Positions 17,968 to 25,094 of a DNA stretch of 64,000 nucleotides are shown here, piece by piece. The position numbers and the translations under genes were made by a program. The stretch comes from Mycolicibacterium sediminis. Its GTDB lineage: Bacteria > Actinomycetota > Actinomycetes > Mycobacteriales > Mycobacteriaceae. Under the pieces are notes generated by a model. That model was not told the origin of the DNA and did no database searches. It was given only the letters and a program-made list of their open reading frames with translations. Each line of letters opens with the position of its first letter. The first letter of the stretch is position 1. The stretch lies in contig NZ_AP022588.1 in the NCBI RefSeq assembly GCF_010731735.1, positions 3,720,001 through 3,784,000 of the forward strand, in the 5' to 3' direction.

Positions 17968-18390
17968 TCAGGAGACCCAGGGGCCGGAGCCGCCCACCTT
18001 GTCGATGCGGATGCGGGTCAGCAGTCCGTCGGGTGCTCCTGCGGGCGGGAAGTGCTCGCTGGACCCCAGCATCACCTCGGCCAGCTCGGTGAGCAGCTCG
18101 GGTGCGCCGCCCTCGGTGATGCGGGCGGTGCCCTGGATCGACAGGTACTGGCGCTGCCGGCCGGGTTCGTGCGGCGCGACGATGGTGACGGCGACGCGCG
18201 GGTCGCGACGGACGTTGCGGGTCTTCTGATATTCGGACAGGTGGGCGCTGACGAGTTCGTCGCCGTCCGGGGTCGATCGGAGCGCCACCCATACGAGCGA
18301 GACCTGGGGGCTGCCGTCGGGGTTGATGGTGACGAGGGTGGCGTCGACGCCGTCACCGATGAGCGCGCGTGCCGAGTCCGGGAGTGTCAT
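17968..18390 (-). CDS. PPOX-class F420-dependent enzyme
   Basis: 140-residue split beta-barrel flavin/deazaflavin protein. The N-terminal LVTINPDGSPQVSLVWVA, then SEYQKTRNVRRDPRVAVTI, is the usual cofactor-binding pattern of the F420-dependent PPOX/pyridoxamine-oxidase-like group common in mycobacteria. It is cytosolic and probably dimeric. The substrate cannot be assigned. It lies between an exported protein and clpC2 on the same strand, with gaps of 74 and 28 bp. Confidence 0.82.
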   Translation of the reverse strand: MTLPDSARALIGDGVDATLVTINPDGSPQVSLVWVALRSTPDGDELVSAHLSEYQKTRNVRRDPRVAVTIVAPHEPGRQRQYLSIQGTARITEGGAPELLTELAEVMLGSSEHFPPAGAPDGLLTRIRIDKVGGSGPWVS

Positions 18391-18418
18391 GCGTCTATCT
18401 ACCGGCAGTGCCCGCGGT

Positions 18419-19144
18419 CTATTCCCGCGGCGCGCCGGAGACGATCCGCAGCGCGTCGGTCAGTTCGGTCTCGGCCCGCCGACCGTCGACGCCGAGGCCG
18501 TGCAGGACGCCGTTGCCATCCTCGGATTCGAGCAGGGCGAGCAGGAGGTGCTCGGTTCCGACGAAGTCGTGTCCGAGTCGCAGCGCCTCTCGGAAGGTCA
18601 GTTCGAGGACCTTCTTGGCGGGCCCGTTGAACGGGATCAGCTCGTGGCGCTCACCGGTGGCTGGGGGGAGTTCGACGGCGTTGCGGACGCGATGGTGGTC
18701 GACGCCCTGGCTCGCCAGCAGCCTGATGGCCAGTGACTCGTCGTCGCCGAACAGTCCGAGCAGCAGGTGCCCGGGGGTGATCTCGACGTTCTCGGCCGCG
18801 CGAGCGACGGTCTGCGCCTCCACGATCGCGGCACGTGCCCTGGGGGTGAAGCGGGCGAACCCCTCGTTGGGGTCCATCGGCGTGGTGTCGGCCTTCGGGA
18901 CGAAGCGCTTCTGCACCGCCTGCTTGGTCACGCCCATGCACGTGCCGATGTCGGTCCAGGACGCGCCCGACCGGCGCGCCTGGTCGACGAAGTGGCCGAT
19001 GAGGTGGTCGGCGACGTCGCCGAGCGCCTGGCCGGCGATCACCGCGTCGGTGAGCTGCTCGAGCGGTTGGTCGTGGGCCTGGCGGATGGCGGTGATGAGG
19101 TCGTCGAGGCGGACGGGGTGGGTGATGTCGGGCGTGGCGGGCAT
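18419..19144 (-). CDS. clpC2: ClpC2, Clp N-domain protein without ATPase, with N-terminal helix-turn-helix
   Basis: 241 residues in two parts. Residues about 1-85 hold a helix-turn-helix pattern (SWTDIGTCMGVTKQAVQKRF). Residues about 95-241 are a double Clp N-terminal repeat (FTPRARAAIVEAQ...HLLLGLFG and FREALRLGHDFVGTEHLLLALL) like the N domain of ClpC1. No AAA+ ATPase module is present, so it cannot unfold proteins itself. In M. tuberculosis ClpC2 (Rv2667) captures cyclomarin-type compounds that would otherwise hit ClpC1. The HTH together with two perfect palindromes over its promoter argues for autorepression. Confidence 0.92.
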   Translation of the reverse strand: MPATPDITHPVRLDDLITAIRQAHDQPLEQLTDAVIAGQALGDVADHLIGHFVDQARRSGASWTDIGTCMGVTKQAVQKRFVPKADTTPMDPNEGFARFTPRARAAIVEAQTVARAAENVEITPGHLLLGLFGDDESLAIRLLASQGVDHHRVRNAVELPPATGERHELIPFNGPAKKVLELTFREALRLGHDFVGTEHLLLALLESEDGNGVLHGLGVDGRRAETELTDALRIVSGAPRE

Positions 19145-19145
19145 G

Positions 19146-19193
19146 CGTCAACCGTATGTTGACGATGTGCTGTCGTCAACCGTGGGTTGACGA
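19146..19193 (-). promoter_or_regulatory. clpC2 promoter covered by two palindromic operators
   Basis: Two inverted repeats share the form GTCAAC-N5-GTTGAC: arms CGTCAAC/GTTGACG at 19146-19164 and arms TCGTCAAC/GTTGACGA at 19173-19193, centres 28 bp apart. Read toward clpC2, TTGACG (19079+100 to 19074+100, i.e. 19179-19174) is a good -35, 17 bases separate it from TACGGT (19156-19151), and six more lead to the ATG. One palindrome covers the -35, the other the -10 and start point. The mRNA would be leaderless. Confidence 0.8.
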
Positions 19194-19201
19194 TCAGGGG
19201 T

Positions 19202-19678
19202 TCATCCCCTGGGGTAGCCGCGGCGGACGGTGCGGTCGAGGATTCCGAGCGTGCCGCGCAGGGCGGTCTCGGAGATCACCGGGAAGATCCCCGCGTCACG
19301 CCAGTGCTGGTCGATGCCGCTCCAGTCGTAGAACGACGTCACCAGGGTGCCGTCGGCATCGGGCTCGAGGCGGTAGCCGTAGACGTGCCCGATCTGCGGC
19401 TTGATCTGACCCTCGATGGTCCAGGCGATCAGGGCGTCCTTCTCGTAGTCGGTGATCTTCACCGTCACGTCGTACTTGCCGAGCGGAAAGTCGTTCAGCG
19501 CTTCACGATCCATGTGCACGACGAAGCTGTCACCGCTCGCGGTGACGGGGTCGCCGTCGGCGCTCTGCAACATTCCGGTGGCGTCGATGGCCACGTGGCC
19601 CTGCGGGTCGCACAGCAGCGCGAAGACGTCGGCGGGTGGTGCGGCGATCGGGCGTTGGACTTCGATGCGGTCGGTCAT
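19202..19678 (-). CDS. SRPBCC family protein (polyketide cyclase/START-like)
   Basis: 158-residue START-domain-like protein. It begins MTDRIEVQRPIAAPPADVFALL, the standard first strand and helix of the fold, and keeps alternating strands to a long C-terminal helix (SETALRGTLGILDRTV). Such proteins bind hydrophobic ligands; no ligand or partner is indicated here. No signal peptide. It is transcribed toward clpC2, with the clpC2 operator region between them. Confidence 0.75.
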   Translation of the reverse strand: MTDRIEVQRPIAAPPADVFALLCDPQGHVAIDATGMLQSADGDPVTASGDSFVVHMDREALNDFPLGKYDVTVKITDYEKDALIAWTIEGQIKPQIGHVYGYRLEPDADGTLVTSFYDWSGIDQHWRDAGIFPVISETALRGTLGILDRTVRRGYPRG

Positions 19679-19818
19679 GACCCGATGGTGTCAGGCCGCC
19701 GCCGACGGCGTCCTCCCTTTCGCCGTGACGGGGTCGTGAACGACCTTTCAGCAAATAGGTGCATGTGACGGTCACCTGTCGTACTCTTCGCTTCTCAGTT
19801 CATTGACAGGAGGCCGCC

Positions 19819-20127
19819 ATGCGCGGAAAGTTCGTAGTCTCGGTGGCCGCAGTCGGGTTCGCGCTGGCGACCACCTTCGCGCCGCCGGCCCTCGCCGACG
19901 AGAACGACGAGATCTTCCTCAGCGTGCTCGACGACGAGGGGATCACCTACCCCTCGGCGGTCGACGCCGTGAAGGTCGGGATGGCGGTGTGCGACTACCT
20001 GCAAGAGGGCAACTCGTTGCTCGACGCCACCCAGGAAGTCTCCAACGAGACGAGCCTCAACATCGAGGACAGTGGCTTCTTCGTCGGTGCGGCGGCCGCG
20101 ACGTACTGCCCGTCCGAGTCGCCGTAG
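19819..20127 (+). CDS. Small exported DUF732 protein
   Basis: 102 residues. A signal peptide is clear (MRGKFVVSVAAVGFALATTFAPPALA, cleavage after ALA). The mature part (NDEIFLSVLDDEGITYPS...VCDYLQEG...YCP) carries two cysteines and the typical helical pattern of DUF732, a family expanded in mycobacteria and without known function. An ideal ribosome site, ACAGGAGG, ends six bases before the ATG. A short palindrome GTGAC-G-GTCAC (19765-19775) lies upstream of a possible -10 TACTCT (19782-19787). Confidence 0.85.
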   Translation: MRGKFVVSVAAVGFALATTFAPPALADENDEIFLSVLDDEGITYPSAVDAVKVGMAVCDYLQEGNSLLDATQEVSNETSLNIEDSGFFVGAAAATYCPSESP

Positions 20128-20235
20128 CGAACATCGGGTTCGACGCAGCGCTCGAATGTGAAGACGACGTGACGATCTCGCGATGGTCGTCGTCTCGGCA
20201 GGACGGCGCTCCTGACTGCCAGTAGCCTTCACGGC

Positions 20236-20439
20236 ATGCCGGCCGAATCGCCCACCTCACGTACGACCTTCGAGGAATCGTTGTCGGCGGCGCTCGCCCG
20301 CGGCGAGTGGCCCACCCAGATGGCGGGTCTGGGCCCTCTGGCGCGTTCGGCGATCGAGGCGGTGGCCCGGGAACACCCCGACGCCACCGTGCATCACATC
20401 GCGGAGGCCTACGACGCCTTCGGGCGCGAATCCGCCTGA
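20236..20439 (+). CDS. Small hypothetical protein, 67 residues
   Basis: I do not recognise a family. The 67 residues (starting MPAESPTSRTTFEESL, ending AYDAFGRESA) are soluble and helix-prone, with HPDATVHHIAEAYDAF resembling a short helical pair. Third codon positions are almost all G or C, which supports coding. No strong ribosome site is visible before the ATG. It stands alone between the DUF732 gene and the tRNA cluster. Confidence 0.5.
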   Translation: MPAESPTSRTTFEESLSAALARGEWPTQMAGLGPLARSAIEAVAREHPDATVHHIAEAYDAFGRESA

Positions 20440-20480
20440 CGGGCGGCAAGGTTCACCGCGCGGCGCGCCAGGGGAGACAT

Positions 20481-20508
20481 GAAAACGGCCCGGTGTGAAC
20501 CGGGCCGT
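20481..20508 (-). terminator. Intrinsic terminator of the tRNA cluster
   Basis: Read on the minus strand, ACGGCCCGGT (20508-20499) pairs perfectly with ACCGGGCCGT (20494-20485) around a four-base loop and is followed by a short T run (TTTTC). It lies just after tRNA-Val in the direction of transcription and ends the Gly-Cys-Val unit. Confidence 0.8.
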
Positions 20509-20516
20509 GTGAATCT

Positions 20517-20591
20517 TGGTGCGCGATACTGGGATTGAACCAGTGACCTCTTCCGTGTCAGGGAAGCGCTCTCCCGCTGAGCTAATCGCGC
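20517..20591 (-). tRNA. tRNA-Val (GAC)
   Basis: On the minus strand the acceptor arm GCGCGAT pairs with ATCGCGC. The anticodon loop CTGACAC gives anticodon GAC, and the T arm is GGTTCAATCC. The 3' CCA is encoded in the DNA (20519-20517). It is the last tRNA of three in the cluster. Confidence 0.95.
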
Positions 20592-20612
20592 CGGGTGTTT
20601 CGAAATCATCGG

Positions 20613-20683
20613 AGGTGGAGACGGGAATCGAACCCGTGTGCACGGCTTTGCAGGCCGTTGCCTCACCACTCGGCCACTCCACC
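20613..20683 (-). tRNA. tRNA-Cys (GCA)
   Basis: On the minus strand GGTGGAG pairs with CTCCACC, the anticodon loop CTGCAAA gives GCA, and the T arm is GGTTCGATTCC. The discriminator is T and the 3' CCA is not fully encoded. Middle gene of the Gly-Cys-Val cluster. Confidence 0.95.
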
Positions 20684-20711
20684 GCTGGGGTTGATGCCAC
20701 TGCACCGATCG

Positions 20712-20784
20712 AGCGGACGACGGGATTCGAACCCGCGACCCCAACCTTGGCAAGGTTGTGCGCTACCAACTGCGCCACGTCCGC
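20712..20784 (-). tRNA. tRNA-Gly (GCC)
   Basis: On the minus strand GCGGACG pairs with CGTCCGC, the anticodon loop TTGCCAA gives GCC, and the T arm is GGTTCGAATCC. The CCA is not encoded. First gene of the cluster, so the promoter should lie just beyond 20784. Confidence 0.95.
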
Positions 20785-20880
20785 ACGCTACGTCCGACTG
20801 CGTCGTCCGTTGCGAAGCACGACACTAGTCGATTGAACCGAGACCGCACAAATCCCCTCGTAGGAACCGTGTTCGGGGGC

Positions 20881-21366
20881 TCAGAAGACGTCGTAGAACT
20901 CGCGCGCGATCGCGAAGCCGTGCCCGGTCAGGCTGTCGCGGCACGTGATTGCGGATTCGGAGCTGTCGCACTGGAGCGCGCCCGCCGAGATCGACTCGCC
21001 GTAGGGCAGGGGCGCGCCGCCACCGAGGGTGGTGTCGCCGGCGCAGACGAAGGCAGGCGTGCCGCCCGGCGCCAGGGAGAGGCCCTGCCCGTAGTCGAAC
21101 TCGCAGTCAGCGGGACGCGCCGGCGGAGTCCAGTCCCGCTCGGCGATGTCGCATCGGACGGCCGAGGGGTCGACGTAACAGCCGACGTTCCCGCTCGGTG
21201 AGGAGAACGCGATCAGCTCGTCGAGTGTCTCGTCGTCCTCGGCTGTGGGCACCGCGGTCGTGCCCGCCGGGGCCATGGTCGGTGCGGGCGCTGCCGGACG
21301 GTCGGCACACCCCGCCAGGGCGGCCAGCAGCGCGAGCGAAGCGACTGCACCGGCCCGACGCGCCAT
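20881..21366 (-). CDS. Putative lipoprotein (DUF6636-like)
   Basis: 161 residues. The N terminus MARRAGAVASLALLAALAGC has a basic start, hydrophobic core and lipobox LAGC (Cys20), so the protein should be lipid-anchored outside the membrane. A flexible Pro/Ala/Thr region follows to about residue 50. The mature domain contains FSSPSGNVGCYVDPSAVRCDI and further paired cysteines (six after the lipobox), consistent with disulfides, and resembles the DUF6636 group of actinobacterial exported proteins. Function unknown. It lies between two tRNA loci and shows no sign of recent transfer. Confidence 0.7.
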   Translation of the reverse strand: MARRAGAVASLALLAALAGCADRPAAPAPTMAPAGTTAVPTAEDDETLDELIAFSSPSGNVGCYVDPSAVRCDIAERDWTPPARPADCEFDYGQGLSLAPGGTPAFVCAGDTTLGGGAPLPYGESISAGALQCDSSESAITCRDSLTGHGFAIAREFYDVF

Positions 21367-21477
21367 GGCGTGACGATACGACCGTCAACCGGCCTGGGGT
21401 CGGTCTTTCGATTCCCGGTCGCGCGGCGGCCCGTGTTAACCTTCGTCGTCCGTCGGACTAGTGTCGACGGAGTCCCC

Positions 21478-21552
21478 GGTCTCGTAGCTCAGGGGGAGAG
21501 CGTCCGCCTCACACGCGGAAGGTCGCTGGTTCGATCCCAGCCGGGACCACCA
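21478..21552 (+). tRNA. tRNA-Val (CAC)
   Basis: GGTCTCG pairs with CGGGACC (one G-U pair), the anticodon loop CTCACAC gives CAC, and the T arm is GGTTCGATCCC. The 3' CCA is encoded (21550-21552). It is a single tRNA gene on the opposite strand from the nearby cluster. tRNA-Val genes are frequent phage integration sites, but no integrase or duplicated 3' end is seen here. Confidence 0.95.
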
Positions 21553-21571
21553 CCTTCGCGTCTCCAGTCTC

Positions 21572-21609
21572 ACGACGACGGCCCCCGCCTTGGCGGGGGC
21601 CGTCGTCGT
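21572..21609. terminator. Perfect 18-bp hairpin between tRNA-Val and the DUF6319 gene
   Basis: ACGACGACGGCCCCCGCC (21572-21589) is followed after two T residues by its exact reverse complement (21592-21609). It sits 20 bases after the tRNA and 29 bases after the stop of the convergent DUF6319 gene, so it probably stops transcription from both sides. There is no strong U-tract. Confidence 0.8.
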
Positions 21610-21638
21610 CGGTGAGGGCCTCGTTCTGGCCGACGGAC

Positions 21639-22022
21639 TCAGTCCAGGTTCGCCAACGCCTGACGCGCCGCGTCCAGCTCCGCCTCGAGCGCGGCGACCT
21701 TGGCTGCCTGCTGGGACCGTGCCTCGCCGATGATCGCGTCGATCGGTTCGGCGAGATCGTCGTGGAGTTCCCGGGCCGCCCGCGAGACGGCGGCTGCGGC
21801 CACCGCGACGTCGCGGGCCAGGAAAGTGCTGCCCTGCTTGAGCTGCGCGCGCCACTCGCCGTCGGCGGTGCCGGTGACGGTGAGGGTCAGCTCGACCGTC
21901 TTCGTCCTGGCGGCCGCCTTCTTGGCCGGCGCCTTCTTGTCGGCGGCGGGTGCCAGCGGCTCGGCGGGGGTGTTCGCGACGGGAGCGGTGGACGGCGCCT
22001 CTACCAGAGTGTCTACGGTCAT
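21639..22022 (-). CDS. DUF6319 family protein
   Basis: 127 residues in three parts: an Ala/Pro/Lys-rich, disordered N-terminal third (KKAPAKKAAARTK, histone-tail-like), a beta-rich middle (TVELTLTVTGTADGEWRAQLKQG), and a C-terminal amphipathic helix that could form a coiled coil (QQAAKVAALEAELDAARQAL). This matches the actinobacterial DUF6319 pattern; its function is unknown. The lysine-rich tail suggests nucleic-acid contact, which is inference. A LexA-like box lies nine bases upstream of the start codon. Confidence 0.65.
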   Translation of the reverse strand: MTVDTLVEAPSTAPVANTPAEPLAPAADKKAPAKKAAARTKTVELTLTVTGTADGEWRAQLKQGSTFLARDVAVAAAAVSRAARELHDDLAEPIDAIIGEARSQQAAKVAALEAELDAARQALANLD

Positions 22023-22030
22023 GACACGAT

Positions 22031-22046
22031 TAGAACACGTGTTCGA
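22031..22046 (-). promoter_or_regulatory. LexA-like SOS box, one mismatch
   Basis: On the minus strand the site reads TCGAAC-ACGT-GTTCTA, against the mycobacterial SOS box TCGAAC-N4-GTTCGA. The inner 12 bases GAACACGTGTTC are a perfect palindrome. It lies just upstream of the DUF6319 start (22022). Confidence 0.5.
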
Positions 22047-22067
22047 CCATCCGGCAAAGGTCGGGGA

Positions 22068-24053
22068 CTATCGGTGCGCCGCAGGCGCTTCCGACTCCTC
22101 GGGCTCGGGGACGAGCAGCACCGGGACGTCGGTGTGCGCGGCGACCGCCGAGGCGACGCTGCCCTCGAGGTGGCCGAGCAGCCCGGCGCGGCGGTGGGGC
22201 CCGAGGACGATCAGGCGGGCGTCGTGCTCGTCCGCGGCGGCGACGATGCCCCGCCACGTCGGCGTCGCCTCGACCGCCACGCTGGACGCCTCGAAGCCGG
22301 CGTCGCGAGCCAGTGCGGCGCCGTGCGCCGCGGTGCGCTCGGCGGCGCGCCGCACGTCGCTCGCCCGGTCGGCGTCGACGTGCTGATCGTCGACCGGGGT
22401 GAAGCCTAGGTCGACGGGCTGCCAGACGCAGACCACGATGGCGACGCTCTGCGGAACTCGACCTGCGGCCTCGGCGATCGCGTGTGCGGCGAGGTCCGAT
22501 CCGTCGTAGGCCAACAGCACGGGCCCGGCGCCTGCGTGGACCGAACGATCCACTGAGGGGCCGGAATCCACGTGCGGGTGGTGCACGGGAGGTTCGACCG
22601 AGACGTTCGAGCGCAGCCGTGCCAGCAGCGGTGGCGAATACCAGGCCGGTTCGTCCCCGTCGAGGAACTCGTCGAGGTCCGGTGTCTGCGGTCGGGCGCC
22701 GCTGAGCGCGTAGACGGCGACGCCGAAGACGGCGCCCATGATCGCGAGGCCGAAGCCGACCCAGAGCGCGATCTCCGTTCCCTCGACGAGGTCGCTGGAC
22801 ACCCTGGTGGCGAAGTGGACGAAGATCGGCGCGACCATGAAGGCCGCGACCGCCCGCAGCAGTTCGATGATCGCGAAGACCCGCTGCAGGCTGTTGGACT
22901 TGAGCGAGAAGCCGGCGACGAACAGCGCGGGCGCCACCGTCGCACCGAGGGCGAGCCCCGTCAGCGTCGAACCCAGCAGCGCCAGAGGCTGATTCGCCGG
23001 GAGCGCGAACCGGAACACCACGATGCCCGCCGCAAGCAGGAACATCCCGACCAGCGGCAGGTAGTGGATCGCCCGACGGGAGATCACGAAGCCGAAGACG
23101 AACGCCATGATCACGGCGCCGCCGAGTTCGGGCAGGTAGAGCAGGCCGACGTGGACGGGGCTGTAGGTCTTCAGGAAGACGGCGGCGGTGAGGACGGTGG
23201 CCGCGACGGAGGCTGCTGCGGCGAACAGGGCCACGCCGACACCGGCGACCGGGATGGCGCTGGTCAGCATCGTCCGCACCGTCAGCAGCGGACGGCGGGC
23301 GCGGAACTGGTACACGATCAGCACCACGATCAGTGCGAGGCCGCCCAGCATCGGCACGGTGACCGCGAGGTCGGAGAAGTCGTGGCTCGTCAGCTGTGCG
23401 GCGCCGACGAACGCCGCGGTGCAGCCGACGGCCGCCAGGACGATCGCCGGCAGGTCGCGCGGTGCGTCACGGTCGGCGGGCGGCGCGTCCTCGAACGTCA
23501 GCACCGCCAGGACGAGCGCCACGACAGCGATGCCGGCGACGATCCAGAACAGCGGACGCCACGCGTTCGACTCCGCCTGCACGCCACCGATGAACGGCCC
23601 GAGCGCCACGGCGCCGAACACGCACATGTTCATGATGACCGCGGTGATCTTCAGCTTGTCGCGGGGGAAGCCGATCGTCAGTGGAGGCGCAGCGGCGATC
23701 AGCAGCATGCTCGTCGCGAGACCCTGCAGGATGTGCCCGGTGATGAACGCCGGCGCATTCGGCGCGGCTGCGGCGGTCACGGATCCGACGACCAGCACCG
23801 CGGCGTAGGACAGCAGCATGCGGCGCTGCGGCAGGTGCTGGGCGAACTGCACCGCGAGCACGGTGCCCACCGCGTAGGCGGCGTTGCCCAGGCCGGAACT
23901 CAACGTCATCGTCTGTTCGCTCATGTGCAGCGACTCGGTGATGATCGGTACCAGGGGGTCGACCGCAGCGGACAGCGCCAGGTAGGGGATCAGCGCGAAG
24001 GTGACCATGGCGGCGACCGCGGGGTAGCGGCCTGCGAGGGGGCCCTGGCGCAT
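22068..24053 (-). CDS. MFS transporter fused to a C-terminal universal stress protein domain
   Basis: 661 residues. Residues about 1-450 are a 12- to 14-helix major facilitator of the drug/proton antiporter type, with GNAAYAVGTVLAVQFAQHLPQRRMLL in the first half and GPFIGGVQAESNAWRPLFWI. A linker of about 60 polar residues (LDEFLDGDEPAWYSPP...) leads to a UspA-like domain (about 510-650) beginning GPVLLAYDGSDLAAHAIAEA and ending with an ATP-loop-like stretch VLGPHRRAGLLGHLEGSVA and PVLLVPE. The Usp part should face the cytosol and may sense ATP to gate transport; that is inference. The reading frame is continuous with no sign of an assembly join. Substrate unknown. Confidence 0.88.
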   Translation of the reverse strand: MRQGPLAGRYPAVAAMVTFALIPYLALSAAVDPLVPIITESLHMSEQTMTLSSGLGNAAYAVGTVLAVQFAQHLPQRRMLLSYAAVLVVGSVTAAAAPNAPAFITGHILQGLATSMLLIAAAPPLTIGFPRDKLKITAVIMNMCVFGAVALGPFIGGVQAESNAWRPLFWIVAGIAVVALVLAVLTFEDAPPADRDAPRDLPAIVLAAVGCTAAFVGAAQLTSHDFSDLAVTVPMLGGLALIVVLIVYQFRARRPLLTVRTMLTSAIPVAGVGVALFAAAASVAATVLTAAVFLKTYSPVHVGLLYLPELGGAVIMAFVFGFVISRRAIHYLPLVGMFLLAAGIVVFRFALPANQPLALLGSTLTGLALGATVAPALFVAGFSLKSNSLQRVFAIIELLRAVAAFMVAPIFVHFATRVSSDLVEGTEIALWVGFGLAIMGAVFGVAVYALSGARPQTPDLDEFLDGDEPAWYSPPLLARLRSNVSVEPPVHHPHVDSGPSVDRSVHAGAGPVLLAYDGSDLAAHAIAEAAGRVPQSVAIVVCVWQPVDLGFTPVDDQHVDADRASDVRRAAERTAAHGAALARDAGFEASSVAVEATPTWRGIVAAADEHDARLIVLGPHRRAGLLGHLEGSVASAVAAHTDVPVLLVPEPEESEAPAAHR

Positions 24054-24155
24054 CAGAGGGGAGCTTTCAGGGTTTGGGACACGTGGAGCGGCAACACCGG
24101 TTCGGGCGCACCGATTCCCGGGCGCGACGTGGCGATCATCACCGTTTGAGCGACG

Positions 24156-24386
24156 TCACTTTCGTTTCGACGGGATGACGATCACCACGATGAGCGTGAT
24201 GATCGAGAAGAAGAGGCCGAGCAGCCCCCAACCCAGAGCGCTACGGCCCTTCGTCCCGGCGACGATGGCGCAGATGACGGCGGCGATGACGCTGCCGATG
24301 GCGACGAAGATCCCCTTGATGCCCCGCAGGATGAATCCGGCGGCTTCGGGTTGCTGCGTGGCGGCGAGGACGACGTCGTGAATCAT
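24156..24386 (-). CDS. Small two-helix membrane protein, 76 residues
   Basis: Begins MIHDVVLAATQQPEAAGF, has two hydrophobic helices (GIFVAIGSVIAAVICAIVAG and LGWGLLGLFFSIITLIVVIVI) joined by a basic turn (TKGRSA), and ends in a positive tail PSKRK. This is the common small membrane-protein architecture of mycobacteria; I recognise no function. The frame is open upstream to 24437, but ATG 24386 was chosen because the extra residues look unlike protein. It ends about 100 bp from the MFS-Usp gene on the same strand. Confidence 0.6.
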   Translation of the reverse strand: MIHDVVLAATQQPEAAGFILRGIKGIFVAIGSVIAAVICAIVAGTKGRSALGWGLLGLFFSIITLIVVIVIPSKRK

Positions 24387-24426
24387 GGCCACGGGGTACC
24401 CACGAAAGACGAACGTGCGCTGGGAG

Positions 24427-25014
24427 TTACCTGTCAATCGCCGGAGCGGCGTCGACGAACACGGCCGAGTGCACCAGCAGGGCGGCTGCTGCGTCGACGC
24501 GTTCGCGCTCGGTCGTCACCAGGAGGTCCTGGCAGAGTCCGCGCAGCCCGGACACGACGAGCGTCGCGCCCACCGCCGCCTCGTCCGCGGGGAAGCCGGC
24601 GTCCCGGAACGCCGTGGTGATCGGATCCAGGACGACCTCGACCGCGCGTCGGCCGTAGGGGCCGTAGGTGTCGGGGGCGGTGGTCGACAGGGCGAGCACC
24701 TGCAGCAGGAGCCGCACGCGGTGGCGTTGTGCACCGCGGGTCAGTGCGTGCCACAGATCCGTCGAGGCCGCGGCCAGCCGTTCCGGGGTGTCGACGTTCG
24801 CGAAGATCTGCCCGACGTCGGGGCGGCTGAACTCCATGGCCGCGGCGATGAGTCCGCCGCGGTCGCCGAAGTAGTAGAGCAGCATGCGCTTGCTCGTCCC
24901 CACGGCCTCCGCCAGCGGGGCCAGGGACAGGTCGTCGATGCCCGTCCGCTCCAGATGGTCGACGATGGCGCGCAGCAGCTGCGCGCGCCTGTCGGGGTCG
25001 GGGGGTCGCGGCAC
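24427..25014 (-). CDS. TetR family transcriptional regulator
   Basis: 195-residue repressor-type regulator. The N-terminal HTH is PDRRAQLLRAIVDHLERTG...LAPLAEAVGTSKRMLLYYFGDRGGLIAAAM, and the rest is a helical ligand-binding domain. The frame is open further upstream through the operator region, but the GTG at 25014 gives the normal family N terminus. It is divergent from the FAD-monooxygenase gene, with two near-identical palindromes between them, so it very likely controls that gene and itself. The inducer is unknown. Confidence 0.88.
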   Translation of the reverse strand: MPRPPDPDRRAQLLRAIVDHLERTGIDDLSLAPLAEAVGTSKRMLLYYFGDRGGLIAAAMEFSRPDVGQIFANVDTPERLAAASTDLWHALTRGAQRHRVRLLLQVLALSTTAPDTYGPYGRRAVEVVLDPITTAFRDAGFPADEAAVGATLVVSGLRGLCQDLLVTTERERVDAAAALLVHSAVFVDAAPAIDR

Positions 25015-25023
25015 GCCTTGACC

Positions 25024-25069
25024 GTACCGATCGGTACACGTACGGTCAATGGTGTGCCGATCGGTACAC
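25024..25069. promoter_or_regulatory. Twin palindromic operators between tetR and the monooxygenase
   Basis: GTACCGATCGGTAC (25024-25037) is a perfect 14-bp palindrome. GTGTGCCGATCGGTACAC (25052-25069) is an 18-bp palindrome with one mismatch and shares the core CCGATCGGTACAC. Centres are 30 bp apart, close to three helical turns, so bound dimers would sit on the same face. Confidence 0.75.
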
Positions 25070-25094
25070 GAACGTCGATCATGGAGGCGCCAGC

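Noticed and set aside
20517..21552. Prophage or genomic island integrated at the tRNA genes
   Set aside because: No integrase, no duplicated tRNA 3' end and no change in base composition is seen next to any of the four tRNAs.
22572..24149. 525-codon plus-strand frame opposite the MFS-Usp gene
   Set aside because: Composition (very rich in R, H, D, Q, E) is that of the complement of hydrophobic codons; the opposite strand has clear MFS and Usp motifs.
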